This document shows, one piece after another, positions 44,377 through 53,257 of a stretch of DNA of 64,000 bases (the stretch's first letter is position 1; each line of letters opens with the position of its first letter). Below the pieces are notes generated by a model. It was given only the letters and a program-made list of their open reading frames with translations. It made no database searches and was not told the DNA's origin. Both the position numbers and the translations under genes were made by a program. This DNA comes from Paracoccaceae bacterium (GTDB lineage: Bacteria > Pseudomonadota > Alphaproteobacteria > Rhodobacterales > Rhodobacteraceae), in the NCBI GenBank assembly GCA_026419405.1, contig JANZZL010000065.1, positions 1 through 64,000 of the forward strand, given 5' to 3'.

Positions 44377-47300
44377 TCAGGCCGCGGCCGCGGCCGGCGC
44401 CGAGACCTCGGCAAGCAGCGCCGCATTGCCGCCCGAGGCGGTGGTGTCGACGCAGAGGTGACGCTCGTGATGGGCATGCGCGAGGTCGGGCATGCCCGTG
44501 ACGAGCGGCAGGATCGGACCCGTCCGGGAGGCGAGCGCCTCGGCATGGGCCCGGCCCTCCTCTGCATCGCCCCACCAGAGCGCGCCGGAGAAGTTGCGCA
44601 GCTCAGCAAGCGCCGCCGGCGCGAGCCGGCCCGTCGCCTCGGCCGCCGCCCCGCCCAGCGCCCGCACCGCCTCGGCCTGGGCGCGCGCCGCCGCCGGCCC
44701 CGGCCCGAGGCAGAGGAGCGGCGGGCGCGGATGCAGGCGGAGGCGGTTCATCTCGCCGGTCGGGCCCGGCAGGTCGATCGGCGGCGGGGCGCGGCCCGGT
44801 TCGGCGGCGTCGAGCGCCGCCTGCGCCTCGGCCTGGCTCATCTCGCGCTCCCAGGCCGCGGGCGCGGCGGCGGGGGGCATGTGCAGGAAGCGGCGCAGGT
44901 AGTGCGGCCCGCCCGCCTTCGGCCCGGTGCCCGAGAGCCCCTCGCCGCCGAAGGGCTGGGAGCCGACGACCGCGCCGATCTGGTTGCGGTTGACATAGGC
45001 GTTGCCGGCGCGGATCGCGTCGGTCACCGCCTGCACGCGGTCGTCGATCCGGGTGTGCAGGCCGAAGGTAAGCCCGTAGCCGGTGGCGTTGATGTCGGCG
45101 ACGACGCGCGCGAGGTCGCCCGCCGCGAAGGTGGCGACATGCAGCACCGGGCCGAAGGTCTCGCGCCCGCCGAGATCGGCGATGGAGCTCACGCGGATCA
45201 GCGCGGGGGCGACGAAGTGGCCCTGCGCCGGCGCGGCGAGCTGCTTCAGGAGCCGCCCCTCGGCGCGGGCGCGGTCCACGTAGGCACCGATCGCCGCGCG
45301 TGCCTCGGCGTCGATCAGCGGGCCGACGTCGGTCGAGAGCGCCCAGGGATCGCCGAGGCGCAGCGTGTCCATCGCGCCCGCGAGCATCTCCATCACGCCG
45401 GCGGCGATGTCCTCCTGGAGGTAGAGGCAGCGCAGCGCCGAGCAGCGCTGCCCGGCCGACTGGAAGGCCGAGGCGAGCACGTCGCGCACCGCCTGTTCGG
45501 GCAGCGCGGTGGAATCGACGATCATCGCGTTGAGCCCGCCGGTCTCGGCGACGAGCGGCGCGCCGGGGGCGAGATGGCGCGCCATCGCCCGGCGGATCGC
45601 CAGCGCGGTTTCGGTGCCGCCGGTGAAGGCCACCCCGTCCACCCGCGGGTCGGAGGTGAGCGCCGCGCCGACCGTCGGCCCGTCGCCCGGCAGGAGCTGG
45701 AGCGCGCTGCGCGGCACCCCGGCCTCGTGCAGCAGCCGCACCGCCTCGAAGGCGACGAGCGGGGTCTGCTCGGCGGGCTTGGCGAGCACCGCGTTGCCGG
45801 CGGCGAGCGCGGCGGCGACCTGGCCGGTGAAGATCGCGAGCGGGAAGTTCCAGGGGCTGATGCAGGCGACCCGGCCGAGAGGCCGGGGGGCGCCGCCCCC
45901 CGGACCCCCCGGCGTATTTGCGACAAGAGGAAGGGAGGCGATCTCGGCTGCGTAGTAGCGCAGGAAGTCCACCGCCTCGCGCAGTTCGGCGACCGTGTCG
46001 GGGAGCGTCTTGCCCGCCTCGCGGGTGATCACCGCGAAGAGCCGGCCGAAGTTCTCCTCGTAGAGCTGCGAGGCCTTGCGCAGCACCGCCGCGCGTTCCC
46101 CCGGGGGGGCGTCCCAGGGCCGGGCCGCCGCGAGCGCGGCGGCGACCTCGGCGGGGGTGGCGTCGCGCACCGTGCCCAGGATGTCGGCGGGGTCGGCGGG
46201 GTTCCCGACCGTGCGCGCCGGCGCGCCGGTCGCGGGCACCGCGAGCAGCGGCGCGGCCTCGAAGCGCGCCGTGCGGAAGGGGCCGCGCGCGGCCTCGATC
46301 TCGGCGAGCGTGGGGGCGTGGGTGAGGTCCCAACCCCGGGAGTTCGCCCGGCCGGGGAACAGCCTGTGCCCGGTGCGCAGGCCCGAGGGGCGCGCCCGCG
46401 ACAGGGTGTCGAAGGGGCAGGCCGCGACCGTCTCGGCAGGCACCTCCTCGTTCACGATCTGGTTGACGAAGGAGGAATTCGCCCCGTTCTCGAGGAGTCG
46501 CCGGACGAGGTAGGCGAGCAGATCACGGTGTGCGCCGACGGGGGCGTAGATCCGGCAGCCGGTGCCCTCGGTGCGGTGCACGATCTCGTGCAGCCGCTCG
46601 CCCATGCCGTGCAGGCGCTGGAACTCGAAGGCGTCCTTCGGCACGCCGGCGTTCCCCGCCATGTCGAGCACCGCCGCCACGGTATGGGCGTTGTGGGTGG
46701 CGAACTGGGGATAGAGCCGACCGGTCATCCCCAGCAGGCGGCGGGCGTTGGCGATGTAGCTGACGTCGGTCGCCGCCTTGCGGGTGAAGACCGGGAAGGC
46801 CGCCATGCCCTTGACCTGGGCGAGCTTGATCTCGCTGTCCCAGTAGGCGCCCTTGACGAGGCGCACCATGAGGCGGCGCCCCTCGCGTTCGGCGAGCGCG
46901 TCGAGCCAGTCGATGACCGGCCCGGCGCGGTGGCCGTAGGCCTGCACCACGACGCCGAATCCCTCCCAGCCGGCAAGTGCACGGTCGGCGAGCGCCGCCT
47001 CGATGACGTCGAGCGAGAGCGAGAGCCGCTCGGCCTCCTCGGCATCGACGTTGAGCCCGATCCCGGCATGGGCGGCGGCAAGCGCCAGAGCGCGCAGGCG
47101 GGGCACCAGCTCGTCCATCACCCGGTCGGCCTGGGCCACCTCGTAGCGCGGGTGCAGCGCCGAGAGCTTGACCGAGATGCCGGGATTGCGGCGGATGTCG
47201 CCGTGCGTGGCGGCCTTCGCCACCGCCGCGACCGCGGCCTGGTAGGCGGCGAGATAGCGCAGCGCGTCGGCCTCGGTGCGGGCGGCCTCGCCCAGCATGT

Positions 47301-47883
47301 CGTAGCTGTAGGTGAAGCCCCGCGCCTCGAACTCGGCGGCGCGCCGCATCGCCGACTCGATGGTCTCGCCCAGCACGAACTGCCGGCCCATCTCCTTCAG
47401 CGCGCGTGCTACCGCGGCGCGGATCACCGGCTCGCCCAGGCGCTTCACTGCGGCGCGCAGGTGGCCGGCGATCCCCGGCTCGCGGTCGTCGAGCACCCGG
47501 CCGGTCAGCATCAGCGCCCAGGTCGAGGCGTTGACCAGCGGCGAGGCGGAACGGCCGAGGTGGCGGCCCCAGTCCGAGGGGGCGATCTTGTCCTCGATCA
47601 GGGCGTCCATCGTCTCGGCATCGGGCACCCTGAGGAGCGCCTCGGCAAGGCACATCAGCGCCACGCCCTCGTCGGTGGAGAGCCCGTATTCGGCGAGGAA
47701 CACCTCCATCAGTCCCGGCCGCGAGGAGGCGCGGATGGCGCGCACGTAGTCCGCAGCGGCCGCGGCGATGCGCTCGCGGTCGGCATGGCTCAGCGCCGCC
47801 TCGCGGATCAGCCGGTCGATGACCTCGCTCTCGGGGCCCCAGGTGGCGGCGTCGATGGCGGCGCGGAGACGGGCGAGGGACAT
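44377..47883 (-). CDS. putA: Bifunctional proline dehydrogenase / glutamate-semialdehyde dehydrogenase
   Basis: Converts proline to glutamate in two steps. The 1168 residues hold a FAD-binding proline dehydrogenase barrel (about 140-440, with VRLVKGAYWDSEIK), an aldehyde dehydrogenase domain (about 530-990, with CISPWNFPLAIFTGQ, ETGGLNAM and the catalytic cysteine in QSAGQRCSA) and the C-terminal conserved region. The N-terminal ribbon-helix-helix repressor domain of E. coli PutA is missing. Residues about 650-668 come from a palindromic repeat inserted in frame. An Lrp-type regulator is divergent from it. Confidence 0.96.
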   Translation of the reverse strand: MSLARLRAAIDAATWGPESEVIDRLIREAALSHADRERIAAAAADYVRAIRASSRPGLMEVFLAEYGLSTDEGVALMCLAEALLRVPDAETMDALIEDKIAPSDWGRHLGRSASPLVNASTWALMLTGRVLDDREPGIAGHLRAAVKRLGEPVIRAAVARALKEMGRQFVLGETIESAMRRAAEFEARGFTYSYDMLGEAARTEADALRYLAAYQAAVAAVAKAATHGDIRRNPGISVKLSALHPRYEVAQADRVMDELVPRLRALALAAAHAGIGLNVDAEEAERLSLSLDVIEAALADRALAGWEGFGVVVQAYGHRAGPVIDWLDALAEREGRRLMVRLVKGAYWDSEIKLAQVKGMAAFPVFTRKAATDVSYIANARRLLGMTGRLYPQFATHNAHTVAAVLDMAGNAGVPKDAFEFQRLHGMGERLHEIVHRTEGTGCRIYAPVGAHRDLLAYLVRRLLENGANSSFVNQIVNEEVPAETVAACPFDTLSRARPSGLRTGHRLFPGRANSRGWDLTHAPTLAEIEAARGPFRTARFEAAPLLAVPATGAPARTVGNPADPADILGTVRDATPAEVAAALAAARPWDAPPGERAAVLRKASQLYEENFGRLFAVITREAGKTLPDTVAELREAVDFLRYYAAEIASLPLVANTPGGPGGGAPRPLGRVACISPWNFPLAIFTGQVAAALAAGNAVLAKPAEQTPLVAFEAVRLLHEAGVPRSALQLLPGDGPTVGAALTSDPRVDGVAFTGGTETALAIRRAMARHLAPGAPLVAETGGLNAMIVDSTALPEQAVRDVLASAFQSAGQRCSALRCLYLQEDIAAGVMEMLAGAMDTLRLGDPWALSTDVGPLIDAEARAAIGAYVDRARAEGRLLKQLAAPAQGHFVAPALIRVSSIADLGGRETFGPVLHVATFAAGDLARVVADINATGYGLTFGLHTRIDDRVQAVTDAIRAGNAYVNRNQIGAVVGSQPFGGEGLSGTGPKAGGPHYLRRFLHMPPAAAPAAWEREMSQAEAQAALDAAEPGRAPPPIDLPGPTGEMNRLRLHPRPPLLCLGPGPAAARAQAEAVRALGGAAAEATGRLAPAALAELRNFSGALWWGDAEEGRAHAEALASRTGPILPLVTGMPDLAHAHHERHLCVDTTASGGNAALLAEVSAPAAAAA
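45880..45936 (-). repeat. Palindromic repeat, copy 2, inserted in frame in putA
   Basis: Read on the minus strand: CTTGTCGCAAATACGCC, a G-run, then GC palindromes, as in the copy at 3044-3112. It encodes about 19 residues (LPLVANTPGGPGGGAPRP) in the loop before the RPLG...CISPWN block of the aldehyde dehydrogenase domain, where E. coli PutA has a shorter unrelated loop. Confidence 0.7.
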
Positions 47884-47993
47884 GCGGCTTTCCTTCTGTT
47901 CCGCCCATGATAGCGTGGCCCGGCGAGGCGTTCGGCCCGATTTTCGAAGCTGTGCAGGAGATTCGACCGAAGATGTCCGATATTGCAGGACGA

Positions 47994-48452
47994 ATGGATG
48001 CCCCCGACCTGGACCGCTACGACCGGGCGATTCTGGCCGAGCTGGCGGCGGACGGCCGCATGAGCATCGCCGACCTCGCCCGCCGGATCGGCCTCTCGAA
48101 GAGCCCGACGCAGGCGCGGCTCAGGCGCCTCGAGGCGAGCGGCGTGATCACCGGCTACCGCGCGATGCTCGACCCGGTGCGCCTGGGGCTCGCCCATGTC
48201 GCCTTCGTCGAGGTGCGCCTGTCGGACACGCGCGAGGCGGCGCTCCAGGCCTTCAACGCCGCGGTCCGCAAGGTGCCCGAGGTCGAGGAATGCCACATGA
48301 TGGCCTCGGCCTTCGACTACCTGCTCAAGGTCCGCACCTCGGACATCGCCGCCTACCGCCGCGTGCTGGGCGAGCGCATCAGCGCCCTGCCGCATGTCGC
48401 GGCGACCTCGACCTACGTCGCGATGGAGGCGGTGAAGGACACCGGCTTCTAG
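47994..48452 (+). CDS. putR: Lrp/AsnC family regulator, probable proline-responsive activator of putA
   Basis: A 152-residue regulator with an N-terminal HTH (DRAILAELAADGRMSIADLARRIGLSKSPTQARLRRL, about 8-45) and an Lrp C-terminal RAM-like domain. PutR proteins of Agrobacterium and Rhodobacter capsulatus are divergent from putA and activate it with proline; the arrangement here is the same. ATG at 47994 was chosen, leaving 110 bases for the shared promoter; ATG at 47973 is equally open. GCAGGA occurs twice in this spacer and could be part of the binding site. Confidence 0.88.
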   Translation: MDAPDLDRYDRAILAELAADGRMSIADLARRIGLSKSPTQARLRRLEASGVITGYRAMLDPVRLGLAHVAFVEVRLSDTREAALQAFNAAVRKVPEVEECHMMASAFDYLLKVRTSDIAAYRRVLGERISALPHVAATSTYVAMEAVKDTGF

Positions 48453-49678
48453 TGCCGGAGCAGCACCACCGGCTGGTCGCCCGCGATCAGCACGAGGGCG
48501 CCGGTGGCGTCGATGTCGAAGCGGCTGACGCGGGAGAGCGCCGCGAGATAGTCGCGCTCGAGCGTCATCAGCGCCTCGGGGCAGGCCATCCTCGTGGCCG
48601 CCATCTGCCCGAACGAGAGGCCCTCGCCCGAAACCCCGTAGCCGCCGGTGTAGCGGTTGCAGCCCGACCGGCCCGAGGCGCGTCCGTCGCGGAAGACCAG
48701 CGTCACCTCCGCCCCGTCGGGGATGCCCCGGCCGCCCAGGTCCTCGGCGCGCCAGACCACGCCGCGCAGCAGGGCCTCGGGGTCGCCGCCCGCGCCCGAC
48801 AGCGTGCCCTCGGCGGTCGCGACGGTGACGGTCGCCGGATAGGGCATGCCGGTCATCGCGTCGCGGGCGATGGCGTCGGCGACGGTGAAGGCGAGGCCGG
48901 TCCCGCCCACCGCGTAGCGCCGCGCCCCGTCCACGATCTCGGGGGCGCCGACCGGGCCCGAGACGGGCGCGCCGTCCATCGGGCCGAAGGTCGCCTCGCC
49001 GTTCTCGACCCGGAGCGTCCAGAACGGCTCGGTGCCGTGCGCGAGGAAGGCGGCGAGGTTTCGCTCGAGCGCGGCCAGGCAGGGGGGAAGCTCGGCGCCG
49101 CGGAAGCTCACCGTCATCGCGTTGCCCTTCGACCAGGCCCAGGTGCCGGGATCGTCCGGCGCCTCGAACCGCGCGCCCGAGGCGCCGATGGCGGGGGCGA
49201 GGTCCACGTAGGTGCCGCCAATGCGCAGCCGCGCGCCCCTGCCGAGGATGCCCACCTCCACCTCGGCCTCGCCGCAGCGGAAGGTGGTGGCGAAGCCCAT
49301 CGGCACCACGCGCCGGAGCCCGACCGTGCCCAGCGCCGCATCCCCGCTGCCCGCGGGCACCGCCACCGGCTCGCTCGCCCAGACCGGCACGCCGCCCACG
49401 AGGAGGCCGCCGCGGAGCGTGAGCGCGCCCTCCGGCGCCGCGAGCGCGAAGGGCAGAGGCACCTGCCGGTCGCCCGCATCCGCGCGGAATTCGGCGACCA
49501 GCGCCCCGGTCTCGTCGCGCAGCTCGACGACGATCTCGGCGCCGGGTTCGAGCGCGATGCGCTCGCGGTAGGCGAGATCGCCGGTGATCTGGCGGGCCTC
49601 TGCCATCGGGATCCCTCCGAGAACGGCGGCGGCAAGGGCGGGCGCGACCGCACGGCGGATGCGTGACCGGATGGGCAT
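48449..49678 (-). CDS. Periplasmic META (HslJ-like) domain protein with a YbaY-like N-terminus
   Basis: A 409-residue exported protein with a signal peptide (about 1-28, ending MAEA). The N-terminal third (LAYRERIALEPGAEIVVELRD) resembles the YbaY/GlyGly-lipoprotein fold. A middle domain carries FRCGEAEVEVG and ACLAALERN-like cysteine features with the phrase HGTEPFWTLRV. The C-terminal META domain contains GRSGCNRYTGGY and MAATRMACPEALM, as in heat-shock protein HslJ. An envelope stress role is likely but unproven. Its TAG and that of putR share the tetranucleotide CTAG. Confidence 0.82.
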   Translation of the reverse strand: MPIRSRIRRAVAPALAAAVLGGIPMAEARQITGDLAYRERIALEPGAEIVVELRDETGALVAEFRADAGDRQVPLPFALAAPEGALTLRGGLLVGGVPVWASEPVAVPAGSGDAALGTVGLRRVVPMGFATTFRCGEAEVEVGILGRGARLRIGGTYVDLAPAIGASGARFEAPDDPGTWAWSKGNAMTVSFRGAELPPCLAALERNLAAFLAHGTEPFWTLRVENGEATFGPMDGAPVSGPVGAPEIVDGARRYAVGGTGLAFTVADAIARDAMTGMPYPATVTVATAEGTLSGAGGDPEALLRGVVWRAEDLGGRGIPDGAEVTLVFRDGRASGRSGCNRYTGGYGVSGEGLSFGQMAATRMACPEALMTLERDYLAALSRVSRFDIDATGALVLIAGDQPVVLLRH

Positions 49679-49811
49679 GGCGACCTCGTTTCTCGTGTCC
49701 TGCGACTTTGCCAGAGAAGCGCACTTCCCGTCCATGACGCGCATGACCGCCCGGTCCTTGGCCCCGGCGCCGCTTTACGTTGCGCCAGCCTGCGCTAGGC
49801 TGCCGCGGCCC

Positions 49812-49895
49812 GCCCGCGTGGTGGAATGGCAGACACAGGGGACTTAAACTCCCCAGCCTTCGGGCGTGCCGGTTCGAGTCCGGCCGCGGGCACCA
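49812..49895 (+). tRNA. tRNA-Leu (TAA)
   Basis: An 84-base class II tRNA: acceptor GCCCGCG/CGCGGGC, anticodon stem GGGGA/TCCCC with loop CTTAAAC (anticodon TAA), a variable arm GCCTTCGGGC, T-stem GCCGG/CCGGC with loop TTCGAGT, A73 and encoded CCA. Confidence 0.96.
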
Positions 49896-49997
49896 GGAGC
49901 ACGCCGGACCCTTGCGGCGCCGCGATCGCGCGGCGGCAGGGAACCCGACCGGGGTGCGGCGCGTTGCCGCCTCCGGGATCAGCCGGGGAGCGGAACC

Positions 49998-51149
49998 GTG
50001 AGCGAGCTCGAAGCGACCGACGACGGCGCCGCGCGCAGCCCGGTCGTCGATGCCTGCGTGATCGGGCTCTTCCTGCTGGCCGCGGTCGCCTCCCTGGTGC
50101 TCGCCCGCACTTTCCTGATGCCGGTGATCCTGGCCTTCCTGCTCTCGCTCACCTTCTCGCCCGTGCGCCGCGCGCTCGGCCGCGCGGGCATGCCCGCCTG
50201 GGCGGTCGCCACGCTCGTCACGCTGGGGCTCGTCGGCGGGATCCTCGCCGCGCTCCTCGCGCTCTCGGGACCCGTGCGCAGCTATGTCGCCGACGCGCCG
50301 GCGATCCTGCGCGAGGTCGAATGGAAGCTGCGCGACGTCAGTTCCGCGCTCGAGAGCGTCTCGAAGGCCAGCGCGGAGGTGGAGCGCGTCACCGCCGGAC
50401 CGGGACCTGCCGAGCCGCAGGTGTCGATCCGCGAGCCCGGCGCGATCGAGCGCGCGGCCTGGAACACGCCCTTCGCGGTGGCGCAGTTCGTGCTGACGCT
50501 GACGCTCCTGTTCTTCCTGATCGCGTCGGGCGACCTGTTCTACGAGAAGCTGGTGCAGGCAAGCCCCACCTTCCGCGACAAGCGCCGCGCCATCGGCATC
50601 GCCTACGACATCGAGCGCAAGATCAGCCGCTACTTCCTGACCATCGCCACGATCAACGCCGGGCTCGGCGTCTCGATCGGCGTCACGCTCTGGCTGCTCG
50701 GCATGCCGAATCCGGCGGTATTCGGCGCGATGGCCTTCCTGTTCAACTTCGTGCCCTATCTGGGCGCAATCCTCGGCACCGCGATCACGCTCGCGATCGG
50801 TCTCGTCACCTACGACCACGCCGGTCCGGCCGCGCTGGCCGCGGCGGCCTACCTGACGCTGACCACGATCGAGGGGCAGCTCGTCACCCCCTATGCGGTG
50901 GGGCGCAGCCTCAAGCTCAACCCCGTGGTGGTCTTCGTTGCGGTCGCCTTCTGGGGCTGGGCCTGGTCGGTGATCGGCATGATCATCGCGGTGCCGGTGC
51001 TGATCGCGCTGCGCGCCTTCTGCGAGCACGTCCCCGCGCTCGCCGGGCTCGGCATCTTCCTGTCGGGGCGCGAGGAGCCCGACGCGCCGGCCCCTGCCCC
51101 GCCACCGGCCCCGGCCGCCGCCGAGGCACCGCGCGCGGCCGCGGCCTGA
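49998..51149 (+). CDS. AI-2E family (UPF0118) transporter
   Basis: A 383-residue polytopic membrane protein. Paired N-terminal helices (about 17-34 and 36-53) are followed by a periplasmic segment (about 90-150), five to six further helices, and the family block ERKISRYFLTIATINAGLG, then FNFVPYLGAILG and QLVTPYAVGRSLKLNPV. The family was named for autoinducer-2 export, but members differ in substrate (for example Na+/H+ exchange). GTG at 49998 was chosen because it has GGGGAG upstream and longer frames would run into tRNA-Leu. Confidence 0.88.
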   Translation: MSELEATDDGAARSPVVDACVIGLFLLAAVASLVLARTFLMPVILAFLLSLTFSPVRRALGRAGMPAWAVATLVTLGLVGGILAALLALSGPVRSYVADAPAILREVEWKLRDVSSALESVSKASAEVERVTAGPGPAEPQVSIREPGAIERAAWNTPFAVAQFVLTLTLLFFLIASGDLFYEKLVQASPTFRDKRRAIGIAYDIERKISRYFLTIATINAGLGVSIGVTLWLLGMPNPAVFGAMAFLFNFVPYLGAILGTAITLAIGLVTYDHAGPAALAAAAYLTLTTIEGQLVTPYAVGRSLKLNPVVVFVAVAFWGWAWSVIGMIIAVPVLIALRAFCEHVPALAGLGIFLSGREEPDAPAPAPPPAPAAAEAPRAAAA

Positions 51150-51158
51150 GAGCCGCGA

Positions 51159-51181
51159 CCGGAGGGCAATGCGCCTTCCGG
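51159..51181 (+). terminator. Hairpin after the AI-2E-family gene
   Basis: CCGGAGGGC pairs with GCCTTCCGG over AATGC (nine pairs, one G:U), ten bases after the stop and between convergent genes. There is no T-run. Confidence 0.5.
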
Positions 51182-51211
51182 CGCGTCGGGAAACTCCCGG
51201 TCCGGCGGCGC

Positions 51212-52255
51212 TCAGAACGGCAGCGGATGCGCCTTGTGCGCGGCGTCGATCTCGTCGCGCAGCTCGGCGCCCAGCGTCACCTCGGCCGCGCCGAGCACGG
51301 TGGCGAGCTGCGCAAGCGAGGTCGCCCCGACGATCGGGATCACCGGGAACGGCCGCCCGGCCACCCAGGCCAGCGCCATCTGCACCGGGTCGAGCCCGTG
51401 GCGCCGCGCGATGCCGAGGTAGGCATCGACCGCCCCCCAGACCCGCGGCGTGATCCGCCCCCCGAGGTCGGGGGTGAACGACCGCCGGGTGCCCGGGGGC
51501 GTGACGTCGCCGGAATACTTCCCCGTCAGCAGCCCCGCGGCGAGCGGCGTGTAGGCCAGCAGCGTCACCTCCTCGTTCACGCCGAGCTCGGCCAGGTCGG
51601 TATCGTAGTAGCGGCAGAGCAGCGAATACTCGTTCTGGATCGAGGCGGCGCGCGGCCAGCCCCGCGCCTCGGCGATGCGCAGCCACTGCGCCATGCCCCA
51701 GGCGGTCTCGTTCGACAGGCCGAAGTGGCGCACCTTGCCCGCGCGCACCAGGCGGTCCATCCGCTCCAGCACGGCCTCCATGTGGGCGACGGTCGCGGCC
51801 CGGTCCTGGCCGCTCGGGTCGTAGCGCCACATCCTGCGGAAGTGGTAGGAGCCCCGGTTCGGCCAGTGGAGCTGGTAGAGGTCGATCACGTCGGTCCGCA
51901 TCCGCCGGAGCGAGGCATCGACGCAGGCCTCGACCAGGTCGGGCGTGATCGGCGCGCCGTCGCGCACCAGCCGCTGCCCCTCGCCGGTGATCTTGGTGGC
52001 GATCACCAGGTCGCCGCGCCGCCCGGTGCGGGCGATCCAGCTGCCGATGATCTCCTCGGTCCGGCCCACGGTCTCGGCGCGCACGGGGTTCGTGGGATAC
52101 ATTTCGGCGGTGTCGAGGAAGTCCACGCCCCGCTCGAGCGCCATGTCGATCTGGGCATGGGCCTCGCTTTCCGTGTTCTGGCTGCCCCAGGTCATCGTGC
52201 CGAGGCAGAATTCCGACACCATCAGGCCGGTGCGGCCGAGCGGCTTTCTCTTCAT
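51212..52255 (-). CDS. Aldo/keto reductase, Tas-like
   Basis: A 347-residue NADPH-dependent oxidoreductase with the catalytic tetrad Asp48 (FLDTAEMY), Tyr53, Lys88 (IATKI) and His130 (YQLHWPNRG). Length and segments such as GTMTWGSQNTE, QNEYSLL and PIVGATSLAQL follow E. coli Tas and plant-type AKR subfamilies. It stands alone. The physiological substrate is unknown. Confidence 0.9.
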   Translation of the reverse strand: MKRKPLGRTGLMVSEFCLGTMTWGSQNTESEAHAQIDMALERGVDFLDTAEMYPTNPVRAETVGRTEEIIGSWIARTGRRGDLVIATKITGEGQRLVRDGAPITPDLVEACVDASLRRMRTDVIDLYQLHWPNRGSYHFRRMWRYDPSGQDRAATVAHMEAVLERMDRLVRAGKVRHFGLSNETAWGMAQWLRIAEARGWPRAASIQNEYSLLCRYYDTDLAELGVNEEVTLLAYTPLAAGLLTGKYSGDVTPPGTRRSFTPDLGGRITPRVWGAVDAYLGIARRHGLDPVQMALAWVAGRPFPVIPIVGATSLAQLATVLGAAEVTLGAELRDEIDAAHKAHPLPF

Positions 52256-52324
52256 CGCGCGTCCCTCGCTTTCCGGCTGCGGACCCTAGCGGGCGGGGCG
52301 GCAGGGGCAAGGGTGGCCGGTTGA

Positions 52325-52339
52325 GAACGGAAAGAGAAC
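52325..52339 (+). promoter_or_regulatory. Perfect LexA (SOS) box of the imuA-like gene
   Basis: GAAC-GGAAAGA-GAAC matches the alphaproteobacterial LexA site exactly. It ends 16 bases before the imuA-like ATG and 70 bases from the divergent aldo/keto reductase start. Confidence 0.85.
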
Positions 52340-52355
52340 ATCCTATCCTCGGCCC

Positions 52356-52943
52356 ATGCCGATTCACGCCCTCTCCCGCGCCGGGCCGCGCCCGGTCCTC
52401 TCGCCTGCGCCGGGGATCGCTCTGGCCAGGGGCCGGGTGCACGAGGCCGCGGGCCCCGCCCGGCGCACGCTGGCCGCCATGCTGGCCGGCGCGGCCGAGG
52501 GGCCGGTGCTCTGGATCGCGCCGGCCTGGGCGCCCGAGCGGCTGCACCCCGAGGGGCTGCACGCCTTCCTCGATGCCGGGCGGCTCCTCCTCGCGCTGCC
52601 CAGGCGCGCCGAGGACCTGCTCTGGACGATGGAGGAGGCGCTGCGCGCGGGCCTCGTGCCGGTGGTGGTGGCCGATCTCGCCGGCCCGCCGGGGCTGACG
52701 CCGGTGCGCCGGCTCCAGCTCGCCGCCGAGGCGGGGGCCGCGGCCACGGGCCAGCCGCCGACCGGCCTCCTGCTCACCCCCGGCGAGGGCGGCGCGGCGG
52801 GGGTGGAGAGCCGCTGGCACATCGCGCCCGCCCATTCGGCCACCCGCACCGCCTGGCGGCTCGAGCGCCGCCGCGCGCGCACCGACCCGCCGCGTGCCTG
52901 GACGCTGCGGCCGGGCGCGGCGGGCCTCGTCGCCGAGGGCTGA
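52356..52943 (+). CDS. ImuA-like SOS protein (RecA/SulA-related), without imuB or dnaE2
   Basis: A 195-residue protein. The arrangement GIALARGRVHEAAGPARRT, then GPVLWIAP, then LHAFLDAGRLLLAL and the region EDLLWTMEEAL resembles ImuA proteins, the RecA-like partners of the ImuB-DnaE2 mutagenesis complex; no intact Walker A is visible. A perfect LexA box precedes it. The usual imuB and dnaE2 genes do not follow; the next gene is a small lipoprotein on the other strand. The call rests on pattern similarity plus SOS control. Confidence 0.72.
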   Translation: MPIHALSRAGPRPVLSPAPGIALARGRVHEAAGPARRTLAAMLAGAAEGPVLWIAPAWAPERLHPEGLHAFLDAGRLLLALPRRAEDLLWTMEEALRAGLVPVVVADLAGPPGLTPVRRLQLAAEAGAAATGQPPTGLLLTPGEGGAAGVESRWHIAPAHSATRTAWRLERRRARTDPPRAWTLRPGAAGLVAEG

Positions 52944-52964
52944 GCGGCGGCGGCCCGGCGCGCG

Positions 52965-53105
52965 CTAGGGGCAGACCGTCCCGGTGCGGGACAGCTCGCC
53001 CACCCCCGGCTCGCACTGGCCGAACTCGGGCTCGGGCGTGCAGGCCGCCACGAGCCCGGCGAGGGCGGCGGCCACGATCAGGGCAGACAGACGCGGCAGG
53101 GGCAT
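52965..53105 (-). CDS. Small lipoprotein
   Basis: A 46-residue product with a lipoprotein signal (lipobox VAAC, Cys22) and a short mature part of about 25 residues containing two further cysteines (GQCEPG and GTVCP). ATG at 53105 has CCGGAG upstream. No family is recognised. It is convergent with the imuA-like gene, 21 bases apart. Confidence 0.6.
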   Translation of the reverse strand: MPLPRLSALIVAAALAGLVAACTPEPEFGQCEPGVGELSRTGTVCP

Positions 53106-53257
53106 CGCGATGACTCCGGATGGATGATCCCGGCGCAGCATGGCCCGCAACCGGCCGCGGCGGCGTTGACCTGCATCAAGCCCCGGCCGCGCCGCGGCGA
53201 GGACGCCGCCCCGACGCGCGGCAGAGATGCTAGACTGCCTCCGGCGGGAGGTGCCCC

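Noticed and set aside
43243-47910. A 1555-codon plus-strand open frame antisense to putA and the carnitine genes
   Set aside because: It lies opposite conserved genes, has no known domains and is dominated by Arg, Ala, Gly and His. It is a compositional shadow.
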